NCBI GenBank assembly: GCA_021324595.1
Contig: JAJPIV010000028.1
Span: forward strand, 19,286-83,285
Direction: 5' to 3'
Length of the DNA: 64,000 nt
Origin: Actinomycetota bacterium
GTDB taxonomy: Bacteria; Actinomycetota; Actinomycetes; Streptosporangiales; Streptosporangiaceae
In this document: positions 19,874 through 28,367 of the stretch, in pieces
Numbering within the stretch: position 1 is the first letter of the stretch
How the letters are laid out: every line of letters begins with the position of its first letter
Notes under the pieces: model-generated
The model's database searches: none
What the model was told of the DNA's origin: nothing
What the model saw: only the letters and a program-made list of their open reading frames with translations
Program-made: the position numbers and the translations under genes

Positions 19874-20130
19874 TCACTCGCCGCGGAAGACCGGCGGGTG
19901 CTTCTTCCCGAACGCGCGGGTCCTCCCGGGCGTCCGCCGGATGGAAGACCCCCATGCCGATCCGCGCCTCGATCCTGAACGCCTCGTCCTCCGTCATCCC
20001 CTCCGTCGGCCGGATCGTGCGCAGGATGGCCTGGACGGCGAGCAGGCCGTTCGCCGCGGTCGTCCGCGCGATCTCCAGCGCCCGCTCCAGCGCGGCCGTC
20101 CGGCACCACCTCGCCGATCAGCCCGGGGCT
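19874..20130 (-). pseudogene. C-terminal stump of an enoyl-CoA hydratase
   Basis: Minus strand, reading [12 protein letters not shown], then after a one-base shift [20 protein letters not shown] and [20 protein letters not shown], then [17 protein letters not shown] and, after another shift, [14 protein letters not shown] and a stop. This is the C-terminal third of a crotonase (the trimerisation helices). Both oxyanion-hole loops and the catalytic Glu region are missing. Its broken end at about 20130 abuts the broken end of the divergent nitronate monooxygenase stump, pointing to a single deletion. Confidence 0.75.
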
Positions 20131-20137
20131 CGGGCGC

Positions 20138-20351
20138 CCCTGCGGTCCGGCGGGCGCTGCTGGCGGCGACCTCCCCGGACACGGTCCGCTCCCCCGCCCA
20201 CAGCGGCAAGCCCACCAGGCTCCTCAGGAACAAGCGGACCACGGCCTGGGAGCAGCCAGGCGCTCGCGAGCCGCTGCCGATGCCGTTGCAGAACCTGCTG
20301 GTCAGCGACGCCCATCGGCGCCTGATCGGCCGCCTGCGCGAGCTGCGCTGA
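20138..20351 (+). pseudogene. C-terminal stump of a nitronate monooxygenase
   Basis: The plus-strand frame reads ALLAATSPDTVRSPAHSGKP, TRLLRNKRTTAWEQPGARE and PLPMPLQNLLVSD, then stops. The GKPxRLLRNxxTxAWE..PLPMPLQ pattern is the C-terminus of nitronate monooxygenase/2-nitropropane dioxygenase proteins. About 250 N-terminal residues (the FMN barrel) are absent and there is no start codon with a ribosome site. It lies head-to-head with the enoyl-CoA hydratase stump. Confidence 0.7.
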
Positions 20352-20411
20352 GGCGGGATGCCGGGCATGGGGCGGTTGCGGCGGGTTTCGCCATGCTGGG
20401 ATACTCTCCCG

Positions 20412-21611
20412 GTGGACTCGACGCGGCGCGGCTTCCTCAGGTCGGCGGGACTGGCGGGCGTGGGCGCGGGCGTGCTCGCGGCCGGGGGCGACCGGGCGCT
20501 CGCGGATGCCGCGCCCCCGGCCGCGGTCTCCCCGGCGGGGTCGGGGGTGGTGCCCTTCTACGGCAAGCACCAGGCGGGCATCGCGACGCCGAACCAGGAG
20601 CACCTGCAGTTCGCCGCGCTCGACGTGGTGCGCGGGTCGCTGGCCGACCTGCGCGACCTGGTGCGCGCCTGGACGCGGGCCGCGGCCGCGATGGCCAGCG
20701 GCCGCCCGGTCGGGCCGATTGCCACCGGTCCCAGGCCGCCGGCCGACACCGGCGAGGCGGTCGGCCTGGGCCCGGCGGACCTCACCATCACGTTCGGCTT
20801 CGGCCCGACGCTGTTCCGCACCGCGAAGGGCAAGGACCGGTTCGGGCTGGCCCGGCACCGGCCCGCCCCCCTGGTGGACCTCCCGCCCTTCCTCGGAGAC
20901 CGGCTGCGGACCGCGATCAGTGGCGGCGACCTGGCGGTGCAGGTGTGCGCCAACCAGCCCCAGGTGGCGTTCCACGCGGTGCACGACCTGATCCGGATCG
21001 CCCGCCCGGTGGCGCGGCCCCGCTGGCTGCTCGCCGGGTTCGGCGGCACGGGCAACAGCACGGCCCGGCCCATCCCGCGCAACCTGATGGGCTTCCACGA
21101 CGGGACCGCCAACATCATGGCGTCGGACGCCGCGGCGCTGGACAGGTTCGTGTGGGCCGACGCGCCGTCCTCGCCGGCCTGGATGCGCGGCGGCTCCTAC
21201 CTGGTCGCCAGGCGCATCCAGATCGACCTCGGCCGGTGGGATGCCACCAGCCTGGACGGGCAGGAGCAGGCGGTCGGCCGGGCCAAGCTGGCCGGGACCG
21301 TGCTCAGCCCGATGCCGCCCGACGCGCACATCCTGATCGCCTCGCCGCAGCAGAACGGCGGCCAGCGGATCCTGCGCCGCGGCTTCGGCTACGCCGACGG
21401 AGTCGACGGCGCCACCGGCGCGCCCGTCGCCGGGCTGATGTTCCTGTGCTACCAGCGGGACCCGCGCGTCCAGTTCATTCCTCTTCAGACCAGGCTGTCC
21501 GCGTTCGACACGCTGAGCAGGTCGTTCCTCACCCACGTCGGCAGCGCGGTCTTCGCCTGCCCGCCGGGCACGGCCCGCGGCGGGTACATCGGCGAGGGCC
21601 TGCTCGGCTAG
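20412..21611 (+). CDS. Tat-exported DyP-type heme peroxidase (EfeB-like)
   Basis: 399 residues from GTG 20412. STRRGFLRSAGLAGVGAGVL is a twin-arginine signal (RRGFLR) followed by an Ala-rich cleavage region, so the enzyme folds with heme and is exported. GFHDGTANI is the DyP signature (usually GFKDGTxN, with the catalytic Asp); PDAHILIASPQQNGG contains the proximal-His region; ILRRGFGYADG and FLCYQRDPRVQF follow as in EfeB. The family oxidises dyes or releases iron from heme. No efeU/efeO neighbour is present, so a role in iron uptake is not supported here. Confidence 0.88.
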   Translation: MDSTRRGFLRSAGLAGVGAGVLAAGGDRALADAAPPAAVSPAGSGVVPFYGKHQAGIATPNQEHLQFAALDVVRGSLADLRDLVRAWTRAAAAMASGRPVGPIATGPRPPADTGEAVGLGPADLTITFGFGPTLFRTAKGKDRFGLARHRPAPLVDLPPFLGDRLRTAISGGDLAVQVCANQPQVAFHAVHDLIRIARPVARPRWLLAGFGGTGNSTARPIPRNLMGFHDGTANIMASDAAALDRFVWADAPSSPAWMRGGSYLVARRIQIDLGRWDATSLDGQEQAVGRAKLAGTVLSPMPPDAHILIASPQQNGGQRILRRGFGYADGVDGATGAPVAGLMFLCYQRDPRVQFIPLQTRLSAFDTLSRSFLTHVGSAVFACPPGTARGGYIGEGLLG

Positions 21612-21653
21612 CCGCCCGGCCCGCCCGCCCGGATGGCGCTGGGGCCGGCAGGG

Positions 21654-22606
21654 TCACCCGGCGGTGCCCAGCAGCACCTCGCTGCCCGCGACGATCAGCC
21701 CGCCGCTCACCACGTAGGTGAGCGCATAGGTCTGGACCGGCCCCGTGGTCTCGTACGCGAGGATCCGCAGGCGCACGACCTGCCCGCTGACCCGCTCGGC
21801 GATGATCACATCCCGCGCGGTCCGGGCGAAGCCGGCCGCGAACTGCCGGTAGGTCTGGCCGTTCACGGCGCTGAGATCGTCCCCTCCGAGCAGCCACGCG
21901 CGGCGGTAGTCCCGCTCGTTGATCGCGCGGATGAAGGCGTTCACGACCGATGCCGGGCCGGCGGGCCGGGCGGCGGGGGAGCGGGCCGGGCGGCGGGGGA
22001 GCGGGCCGGGCGGCGGGGGAGCGGGCCGGGCGGCGGGGGAGCGGGCCGCGGGCGCGAGGCGAGCGCGGCGGGCCGCAGGCGCGGAGAGCCGATGACCTCG
22101 CCGGCGCTGGTGAGGCTGCCCGCCTCGGCAGCACGGCTGATCCCGACGTCGATGATCCTCGGCCCGTTGGCGGCGAGCAGCACGTTCGACGGCTTGAGGT
22201 CCCGGTGCACCACTCCGGCCCGGTGGACCGCCGCCAGCCCCTCGGCCAGCGCCGCGGCGAGCCCGGTCACCCCCCGGCGTCCAGCGGCCCCCAGCCTCCA
22301 CCGCGTCGGCCAGGGACGGGCCGTCCACGTAGGCGGTGACGAGCCAGGGCCGGTCCGCGTCCGGCCGGCATCAACGACCGGCGCGGTGGACATGCCGCTC
22401 ACCCGGCGCGCCGCGGCGGCCTCCCGGGCGAACCTCGCCCGGAATGCCGGGTCCTGCGCGAGATCCTGCCGGATGAGCATAACCGCGACCGGGCGGCCGC
22501 CCGGTGACCGCCCCAGGAAAACCTGGCCCATCCCGCCCGCGCCGATCCGGCCAATCGGCCGGTACCCGCCGACCTGCCGCGGGTCACCGGGCCGCAGTTC
22601 CTCCAT
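21654..22606 (-). pseudogene. Broken Ser/Thr protein kinase with extracellular domain
   Basis: From ATG 22606 the minus strand encodes a PknB-like kinase start: GGYRPIGRIGAGGMGQVFLG (Gly loop), a stretch with VAVMLIRQ where VAVK is expected, then VHRDLKPSNVLL (catalytic loop) and IDVGIS in place of DFG. Indels shift frame around 22355-22370 (AYVDGPSLADAV lies in another frame) and again near 22270. After GEVIGSP the rest of the kinase lobe and the membrane segment are missing and replaced by a 20-bp repeat. A folded C-terminal domain then resumes (FIRAINERDYRRAWLLGG ... VVSGGLIVAGSEVLLGTAG). The product cannot be functional. Confidence 0.8.
21961..22048. repeat. 20-bp minisatellite inside the broken kinase gene
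   Basis: Four exact copies of the 20-bp unit gcgggccgggcggcggggga run from 21961 to 22040, with a partial fifth to 22048. Twenty is not a multiple of three, so each copy changes reading frame; on the coding (minus) strand the units read as Pro/Arg-rich peptide. The array marks the place where the activation segment, C-lobe and transmembrane part of the kinase have been lost. Confidence 0.95.
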
Positions 22607-22735
22607 GACCGGCTCCTGCCCGGCAGTCCGCCCGCCACGGCGAGGCCGCCCCGCCGACGCGCGGACCTCCTGTGCGGCAGCGTATCGGCAGATTCCGGAT
22701 CGGTCATGGGCGGCGGCGGCGGGTAGGGTGCGGGG

Positions 22736-23539
22736 ATGGTGGTCCGCGATGACCTGGGCAACCCGGTGGTGCTGCCCCGGCGCGTGCGGCGCGTCGTGTC
22801 GATCGTGCCGTCGCTGACCGAGTCGGTCGCCGCGAGCGACGCGGGGCTGATCGCCGGGGCGACCGCCTACTGCACCCATCCGCCGGGGCTGGAGGTGCCG
22901 CGCCTGCGCGGGACCAAGAACCCGGACGTGGCGAGGATCATCGCGCTCCGCCCTGACCTGGTGCTCGCCAACGAGGAGGAGAACCGGGAGCCGGACCTGG
23001 CCGCGCTCCGGAGCGCGGGCATCGCGGTGTGGGTGACCAGGATCCGCTCGCTGCCCGAGGGGCTCGCCTCGCTGGCCCGGCTGCTCACCGTCGCATGCGG
23101 GCTCCCGCGGCCGGGCTGGCTGGACGCGGCGGCGGCCGCCTGGGAGCGCGCGGCGGGGCGGCCCCGCCCGGCGCGGCGGGCGGTCATCCCGGTGTGGCGG
23201 CGCCCCTGGATGGTCGTCGGCAGCGACACGTTCGCCGGGGACCTGCTCGCCCGGCTCGGCGTCGTCAACGTGTACGCGGCCCACCCGCAGCGGTACCCGA
23301 GGGTCGCCCTGGACGAGCTGCGGGCGGCCGGCGCCGACCTCGTCGTGCTCCCGGACGAGCCGTACCGGTTCACCGCCGACGACGGCCCTGAGGCGTTCCC
23401 CGGGCTGCCGGCCGCGCTGGTGAGCGGCCGGCACCTCACCTGGTACGGCCCGTCGCTGGTCCGGGCACCTGCGGTGCTGGCGGGCCAGCTCGCGCGCCCG
23501 CTGCCGCCGGCCGCGCGGCGTTACCCGGGGCCGCGGTGA
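22736..23539 (+). CDS. Helical-backbone metal-receptor-like protein (BtuF/FecB fold), no export signal
   Basis: 267 residues of the periplasmic-binding-protein-like family used by ABC importers of cobalamin, hemes and ferric siderophores. VVSIVPSLTESVAA, GTKNPDVARIIALRPDLVLA, VGSDTFAGDLLARLGVVNVY and DELRAAGADLVVLPDEPY follow the family order. There is no signal peptide or lipobox and no permease or ATPase gene beside it, so this is the cytoplasmic stand-alone type seen in some actinobacteria; its ligand is unknown. It is divergent from the dead kinase. Confidence 0.75.
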   Translation: MVVRDDLGNPVVLPRRVRRVVSIVPSLTESVAASDAGLIAGATAYCTHPPGLEVPRLRGTKNPDVARIIALRPDLVLANEEENREPDLAALRSAGIAVWVTRIRSLPEGLASLARLLTVACGLPRPGWLDAAAAAWERAAGRPRPARRAVIPVWRRPWMVVGSDTFAGDLLARLGVVNVYAAHPQRYPRVALDELRAAGADLVVLPDEPYRFTADDGPEAFPGLPAALVSGRHLTWYGPSLVRAPAVLAGQLARPLPPAARRYPGPR

Positions 23540-23546
23540 CCGGGCG

Positions 23547-24530
23547 TCACCGCTCCTGGCAGGCCGGGATCGCGCCGAGGCGGCGAAGCCGTGCGGTCGC
23601 GCCGCCGGGCGCGAAGTCGCCGCGCTTGGCGGCGGTGTAGTAGGTGTAGTAGCGGTGCAGCGGGTGGCTGAGGTCGATCCCCACCCCGGCGTGGACGTGC
23701 ACCGCCGTGTGGGCGATCCGGTGGCCGGCCGCGGCCGCCCAGGACTTCGCTGCGGCGCCCCCGGCCTCGGCGGGCAGCCCCCGCTCCAGGGGCCAGGCCG
23801 CCTGCCACATCGTCAGCCGGATCGCCTCGGCGTCGATGCAGGCGTCGGCGAGGCGCTGGGCGACCGCCTGGAGCGCCCCGATCAGACGACTGCTCCCGGT
23901 CGCGCCGCTCGCCCCGCCCAGCAGCCGGTCCGTGCCCAGCCGCGCCCCGGCCTGCTCCAGCAGCCCCGCACCGGGGCCGTCGACGAGCACCTGCGGCCGG
24001 CGGGCCACGCCCGGACGCAGAAGGCCGTCGTCCCGCCCGGCGCCGCAGCCGGCACCAGGAAAGGCCCCGGCCGCCGTCGCCGACGGGACCGCGGTCTTGG
24101 CCCCGCTGACCCGCGAGCCGCTTCCCGTGGGACGATGATGACCGACAGGCCCCTGTGGCGCGAGGCCAGCGGGTCGGTGCGGCAGGCGAGCCAGACGTAG
24201 TCGGCATGGGCGATCAGGCTCGTCCACTGGCCGTTGATCACGTGTTGATCGCCGTCGCGGACCGCGCTGGTGCGCAGCGAGGCCAGGTCCGTCCCTGCCC
24301 CGGGCTCGGAGTGCCCGATCGAGAAGTGGATCTGGCCCGCCGCGATCTTCGGCAGGTAGAACGACTTCTGCTGCTCGGTGCCGAACCTCATGATCGTCGG
24401 CCCTGCCAGCTGCCGCACGATCTGCCGGTAGGCGCGGCCATCGCCGGTAGTCGCCGTCTCCGGCCTGGCCGGCCCGGCGCTCGGGCGTCATCAGGCCGGC
24501 GAAGTACCCGCGCAGCTCGCAGCGGAGCAG
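23547..24530 (-). pseudogene. Broken acyl-CoA dehydrogenase
   Basis: Minus strand pieces in order: ELRGYFAGLMTPERRAGQ (N-terminal), then AYRQIVRQL fused directly to AGPTIMRFGTEQQKSFYLP, then IHFSIGHSEPGAGTDLASLR and INGQWTSLIAHADYVWLACR (FAD-binding middle domain), and in another frame DAEAIRLTMWQAAWPLERGL and AGVGIDLSHPLHRYYTYYTA (C-terminal domain). Compared with an intact ACAD (about 390 aa) around 50 residues of the N-terminal domain and most of the segment after SVIIVPREA are missing, with several frame changes. A remnant of a beta-oxidation or steroid-type enzyme. Confidence 0.8.
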
Positions 24531-24668
24531 GGGCGGTCCGTGAGGGGCGGTCCGTGAGGGGCGGGGCGGGCGGTCCGGGGCGGGCTGCCCGGGCGGGCGC
24601 GCTCGGCCCGCCCGGGAGGCCGCAGGCGCCGCCTGGTGCCGGGAGCGGCCTCGAAGCGTATCCTGAGT

Positions 24669-24682
24669 TGAAGTTAACTTCA
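24669..24682. promoter_or_regulatory. SoxR-box-like palindrome TGAAGTTAACTTCA
   Basis: A perfect 14-bp palindrome whose central ten bases (AAGTTAACTT) equal the core of the E. coli SoxR operator (CCTCAAGTTAACTTGAGG). It is conspicuously AT-rich in this genome. It lies 117 bp upstream of soxR and on the far side faces the start of the broken acyl-CoA dehydrogenase, so it may control soxR itself or the lost neighbour. Confidence 0.75.
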
Positions 24683-24799
24683 CAAGGTGGGCGCTGCACG
24701 CTACCGGGCAGCGCCCCGTGGCGGGCGGGACGCTGCGCGAGCGGCGACACGGTGGCGGGCGTTGCGCGGCGGCAGTCCCAGCCAGGGAGGGGAGTCACG

Positions 24800-25294
24800 G
24801 TGGCGACCGGGGCGGATGCGGCGGTGCCGCGCAGCATCGATTTGCTGACCGTCGGCGAGATCGCGCGGCGCAGCGGCTTCGCCGAATCTGCGATCCGCTA
24901 CTACGAGCGCCTCGGCCTGCTGGCGGCCACACGGACCTCGGGCGGCCAGCGGCGGTTCGAGCGGAGCATGCTGCGTCGGCTGGCGTTCATCCGGGCCGCG
25001 CGGAACATCGGCCTGAGCCTGGACGAGGTGGCCGCGACGCTGAGGTCGCTTCCGGCCGGGCGGACGCCCACCCGGACGGACTGGGCCAGGCTCTCCGCAG
25101 GCTGGCGCGACCGCTTGGACGGCCAGATCGCCGCGCTGGTGGCCCTGCGCGACGGCCTTGACTCCTGCATCGGATGCGGCTGCCTGTCCCTGGATCGCTG
25201 CGCGATCTCCAACCCGGGTGACTCGGCGCGCGCCGACGGGCCGGGCGCCGCCTACCTGCCGCCCGGCCTGCGCCGGGCCGACCCAGGCCGGTGA
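24800..25294 (+). CDS. soxR: Redox-sensitive MerR-family regulator SoxR
   Basis: 164 residues from GTG 24800, preceded by ggagggg. LTVGEIARRSGFAESAIRYY (winged HTH) and GLLAATRTSGGQRRFERSML are typical. CIGCGCLSLDRC gives the Cx2CxCx5C ligands of the SoxR [2Fe-2S] cluster, which is oxidised by redox-cycling compounds such as actinorhodin-like pigments in actinomycetes. A palindrome with the SoxR core is found upstream (24669-24682). No obvious target gene remains next to it. Confidence 0.92.
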   Translation: MATGADAAVPRSIDLLTVGEIARRSGFAESAIRYYERLGLLAATRTSGGQRRFERSMLRRLAFIRAARNIGLSLDEVAATLRSLPAGRTPTRTDWARLSAGWRDRLDGQIAALVALRDGLDSCIGCGCLSLDRCAISNPGDSARADGPGAAYLPPGLRRADPGR

Positions 25295-25646
25295 GGTGGC
25301 GCGCGGAGGGTGCCTGCCGGGCCGCCGGGGCGCGTCCGCCTGGGAGCGCGCCCGGCCGGCCTAGGTGCGCACTGCCGGCGCTGGCCGGGCGGACCGGGGC
25401 CGACCCGAAGGCCGCCGGTGACGTGATCGTGGCTGCGCGGACACGATCGGCCCGCCGCGGACGGCGGGGTGATCACGGCAGCCCTGTCCAGCCAGGTCCC
25501 GACGGCGCCGCCGCGCGGCTCGTCGCCATGTGCGAGGGGGCGGCAGGCCAGCGTGACGATCACCGGGCGGCTGGGCTGACCGGCCGCGCCCGGCCGAGCG
25601 CGCGGTTGCGCGCCGCCCGGCGCGGGCGACGCGGTACCGTCCGGTC
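25295..25646. other. Gap without a supported gene
   Basis: About 350 bp between soxR and the next membrane protein gene. Open frames exist on both strands because of the GC content, but none shows a recognisable domain, a ribosome site or actinomycete-like third-position bias that I can defend. I see no hairpin or repeat that stands out. Confidence 0.5.
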
Positions 25647-26366
25647 ATGAGCCCGCCACCGCCGCCGCCGCGGCCGCCGCGGCCGAGCTGGACCGCCGCC
25701 GCGGCGTGGCTGTGGCGGATCACGGCCAGCCTCGTGCACCCGATCGTGCTGGTGTTCTTCCTCGCGGCCGTCTTCTCCCGCCTGTCGGGGGACACCGTGC
25801 GCGCCGCCTACTTCGGCGCGGTGGGCCTGGCCCTGGCGTGGGACCGGGCCAGCCGACGGGGGCACGCCGCCGCGCTGGCTGGCGCGAACGGACGAGCCGG
25901 GGCGGCCGGGCGGGACGAGCTCGTGCTGGCCCGCGTGGCCGCGTTCTCGGCGGACTCGGCGGAGCGCCGCCGGGCCGCGACCAGGCCGCTGCTCGGTCCG
26001 GCGCTGCTGGCCGGCATCACCTACGCCGTGGTGGTCGGGGCGTTCCCGCGCTACTCGGTGCCCGCCACCGTCTGCGTCACCAGCCTGGCCGCGGCCGCCA
26101 TCGTGGTCGCCTGGCGGACCTCCGGTGAGGCGTCCGGGCCGGCGCCGCGCCTGCGCCCGGCGGGACTGGCCGCGTGGGCGCTCGTTGCCGTCGGCGCCTC
26201 TGCCCTGGAACTGGTCTCGCTCTACCTGCAGCCCACCCTCACCACCGACTCCTACGCCCATCCCACGCTGAGCTACCTCGCGGACGGCATTCTCGCCGCA
26301 TGGCCCGGCCGCTCCGCCGTGATCTTCGGCTGGCTCGCCTTCGGCTGGTACCTGGCCCGGTTGTGA
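25647..26366 (+). CDS. Putative membrane protein of unknown function
   Basis: 239 residues. A Pro-rich start (SPPPPPPRPPRP) is followed by hydrophobic segments around residues 30-65, 115-135, 140-155, 170-190 and 210-235 (VLVFFLAAVF, LLAGITYAVVVGAF, ATVCVTSLAAAAIVVAW, LAAWALVAVGASALELVSLY, AVIFGWLAFGWYLARL). I do not recognise the family. Its stop overlaps the next start (TGATG), so it is translationally coupled to the small DUF6186-like protein, and the two probably form a membrane pair. Confidence 0.65.
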   Translation: MSPPPPPPRPPRPSWTAAAAWLWRITASLVHPIVLVFFLAAVFSRLSGDTVRAAYFGAVGLALAWDRASRRGHAAALAGANGRAGAAGRDELVLARVAAFSADSAERRRAATRPLLGPALLAGITYAVVVGAFPRYSVPATVCVTSLAAAAIVVAWRTSGEASGPAPRLRPAGLAAWALVAVGASALELVSLYLQPTLTTDSYAHPTLSYLADGILAAWPGRSAVIFGWLAFGWYLARL

Positions 26367-26569
26367 TGAGCAGCCACTGGCTCACCGTGGCCGGGTACCT
26401 GACGTTCCTTGCGCTGGGCACCGGGCTGAACGTCTGGGCGCACCGGCGGCCGCGGTCGGGCATCCCGACGATCGGCCAGGTGCTCGCCCGGATCATGCGG
26501 ACCCGGACCGGCCGGATCGCGATGGTGGCGTGGTGGGCCTTCATCGGCCTGCACCTGTTCTCCAAGTGA
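26366..26569 (+). CDS. Small DUF6186-like membrane protein
   Basis: 67 residues: VAGYLTFLALGTGLNVWAHR (first membrane segment), a basic loop (IPTIGQVLARIMRTRTGR), and IAMVAWWAFIGLHLF (second membrane segment). This matches the small two-TM DUF6186 family of actinobacteria. Function unknown. Start ATG 26366 shares a base with the upstream stop. Confidence 0.7.
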   Translation: MSSHWLTVAGYLTFLALGTGLNVWAHRRPRSGIPTIGQVLARIMRTRTGRIAMVAWWAFIGLHLFSK

Positions 26570-26967
26570 GGCCGGAACGCTCGGCGAACCGCTCGTGGGC
26601 CTGGGCCGTCGCCGACTCCACCAGGTCCGCGCAGGACGGCAGGTCCCCGATCCGCCGAGCCGGTCGCGCTGGGCGGCGCCCATCACCATGTGCCGCTGAC
26701 CGGCGGCGACCAGCCTCAGCACGCCCCGGAACGGCATGCAGCCCTCCGCCACCCGGCGCCCCGGTCCGGGTGCGACCAGCATCGCCTAGCCGCCGGTGAT
26801 CAGCAGGGCGGGGCGAACGCAGGCCGGGCCATGCGAGCGCCGATGGCGGGTATCACGCCCATCGGGCTGGCGGGCGTCATTTGCCCCGGCGTTGGCGCGA
26901 ATACCCGGACGCGGTGCATGCGGATGCGTAAAGTTGTCCAGCGAACCCGGGCGGTGAGGAGCGTGTG
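26570..26967. other. Gap with a possible minus-strand gene relic
   Basis: No intact gene. On the minus strand about 26573-26782 reads VAEGCMPFRGVLRLVAAGQR and HMVMGAAQRDRLG, then in a neighbouring frame LPSCADLVESATAQAHERFA, which looks protein-like but matches no family I can name. It may be another eroded gene. Positions 26800-26960 hold the promoter region of the following secreted protein. Confidence 0.35.
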
Positions 26968-28080
26968 ATGCGGGTGGCGGGCGGCTGGCGCGCGATGTGG
27001 CGGGGCGCGGCCCTGGCCGGTGCCCTCGTGCTTGTGACATCCGCTGCCCAGCCCGCCCGGGCCCTTGCCCACGGGACCTGGCGGATCGCCGCCGTCCTGG
27101 CCAGCCCCGGCGAGGTCGTGAACCTCTACGCGGTCGCCGCGATCGGCTCGCGCGACGCCTGGGCGGTGGGCAGCGCGACCCCGCTGGGTGGTGCCGATCA
27201 CGGACTGGTCGAGCACTGGAACGGCCGCCTTTGGGCTGACTGGAGCCCGGCGGCGAGAGTGGCGAACCTGAAGAGCTCCGACCTCACCGCAATAGCCGCT
27301 CCCGCGCGGACGGACGTGTGGATCGGCGGCTCCGGTGCCACCGACTCGTACGCGCTCTTTTGGAACGGCAGCCGCTGGCGCCAGCTGTGGCTCCGCAAGC
27401 CGATCCTGATCAGCGCGATCGCCGCGTTCTCGCCCCGGGACGTGTGGGTGTTCGGCGACGACAACGGCCCGGCCGTGGACCGGTGGGACGGCCATCGGTG
27501 GCATTTCAGCTGGGCCCCGGCGTTCGGCGCCAGGGTCAGCGCGCTCTCGCCGTCCGACATCTGGTCAGCGGGGGCCAGGGGCATCAGGAAGCAGCGGACG
27601 CTGGTCCTGTCGCACTGGGCGGGCGGGTCCTGGCGGCTGATCCGCCTCCCGCGCGTCAGCGCGAAGGCCGGCGACTACCTGGCGCGGCCCAGCGTCCTGG
27701 CCCTCTCCGACACCGAGGTCTGGGTCAGCGCCGAGATCACCGCTCGCGACGGCATCCACCTGGTCCGCCCGGTGCTGCTGCGCTGGGACGGCTCGTCCTG
27801 GGCGGTGTTCCGCTGCCCGCTCACCAAGACCGTGGTGACCCAGATGATCCCGGACGGCAGCGGGGGGCTCTGGCTGGCTGGCGGGGCCGGGCCGCCGATG
27901 CCCGGCTACTTCCTGCACTTCCTCGCCGGCGGGTGGACCTGGATCCAGGCGCCGCAGCCCAAGGCCAGCCGGAACCCGATCCCCTGGGGGATCGCCGCGG
28001 TCCCCGGCACCCGTCAGCTCCTCGCGGTGGGCACCGTCATCGTCGGCGGCGAGGGGATCATCTACCACGGCGTGGCCTGA
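26968..28080 (+). CDS. Secreted beta-propeller-like hypothetical protein
   Basis: 370 residues from ATG 26968 (gaggagc upstream). An Arg-containing N-terminus then AALAGALVLVTSAAQPARALA is a Sec signal peptide. The mature part carries repeated modules of the type (S/A)..DxWxxG.......W(D/N)G..W: SRDAWAVG/VEHWNGRLW, RTDVWIGG/LFWNGSRW, PRDVWVFG/VDRWDGHRW, PSDIWSAG/LSHWAGGSW and further degenerate copies. This spacing suggests a multi-blade propeller, probably binding a surface or a ligand outside the cell. No catalytic motif is seen. Confidence 0.6.
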   Translation: MRVAGGWRAMWRGAALAGALVLVTSAAQPARALAHGTWRIAAVLASPGEVVNLYAVAAIGSRDAWAVGSATPLGGADHGLVEHWNGRLWADWSPAARVANLKSSDLTAIAAPARTDVWIGGSGATDSYALFWNGSRWRQLWLRKPILISAIAAFSPRDVWVFGDDNGPAVDRWDGHRWHFSWAPAFGARVSALSPSDIWSAGARGIRKQRTLVLSHWAGGSWRLIRLPRVSAKAGDYLARPSVLALSDTEVWVSAEITARDGIHLVRPVLLRWDGSSWAVFRCPLTKTVVTQMIPDGSGGLWLAGGAGPPMPGYFLHFLAGGWTWIQAPQPKASRNPIPWGIAAVPGTRQLLAVGTVIVGGEGIIYHGVA

Positions 28081-28329
28081 AGGTCAGGCCCGCGGCGAAC
28101 CGGCGCACGGCCCGGCGTGCGATCTCGATGGCGCGCAGCGCCCCGCCCGGGAGAGCGCCGCCGAGCCGGGTGACCGCTGGGGCGGCCCGGCCCAGGCCCC
28201 GCTCGATTCGGCGGCGAGCACCGGCCCGGACGCGGGGAACGGCCCGGGCAGCGGGGTGCGCAGGCCGAGGGTGGTGTCATCCCGGAATACCGGCGGCGGT
28301 CGCCGCGGCCCGAGCCGGGCGGATTGCCA

Positions 28330-28361
28330 TTGAGCGCGCGTTTAACGTCGCGTGTCAGAAT
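28330..28361 (+). promoter_or_regulatory. Possible promoter of the Nudix-like gene
   Basis: TTGAGC at 28330-28335 and CAGAAT at 28356-28361, spaced 20 bp, in a short stretch that is less GC-rich than its surroundings. CAGAAT ends 6 bases before the GTG at 28368, which would give a leaderless transcript. The spacer is longer than the usual 17-18 bp, so this is tentative. Confidence 0.3.
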
Positions 28362-28367
28362 CGTGAC

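Noticed and set aside
21961..22048. Possible CRISPR array because of regular 20-bp spacing
   Set aside because: Units are directly adjacent with no spacers and there are no cas genes; it is a minisatellite.
28081..28320. Possible gene relic between the beta-propeller protein and the Nudix-like gene
   Set aside because: Minus-strand fragments look faintly protein-like (RAIEIARRAVRRFAAGL) but match no family I can name, so I do not annotate it.
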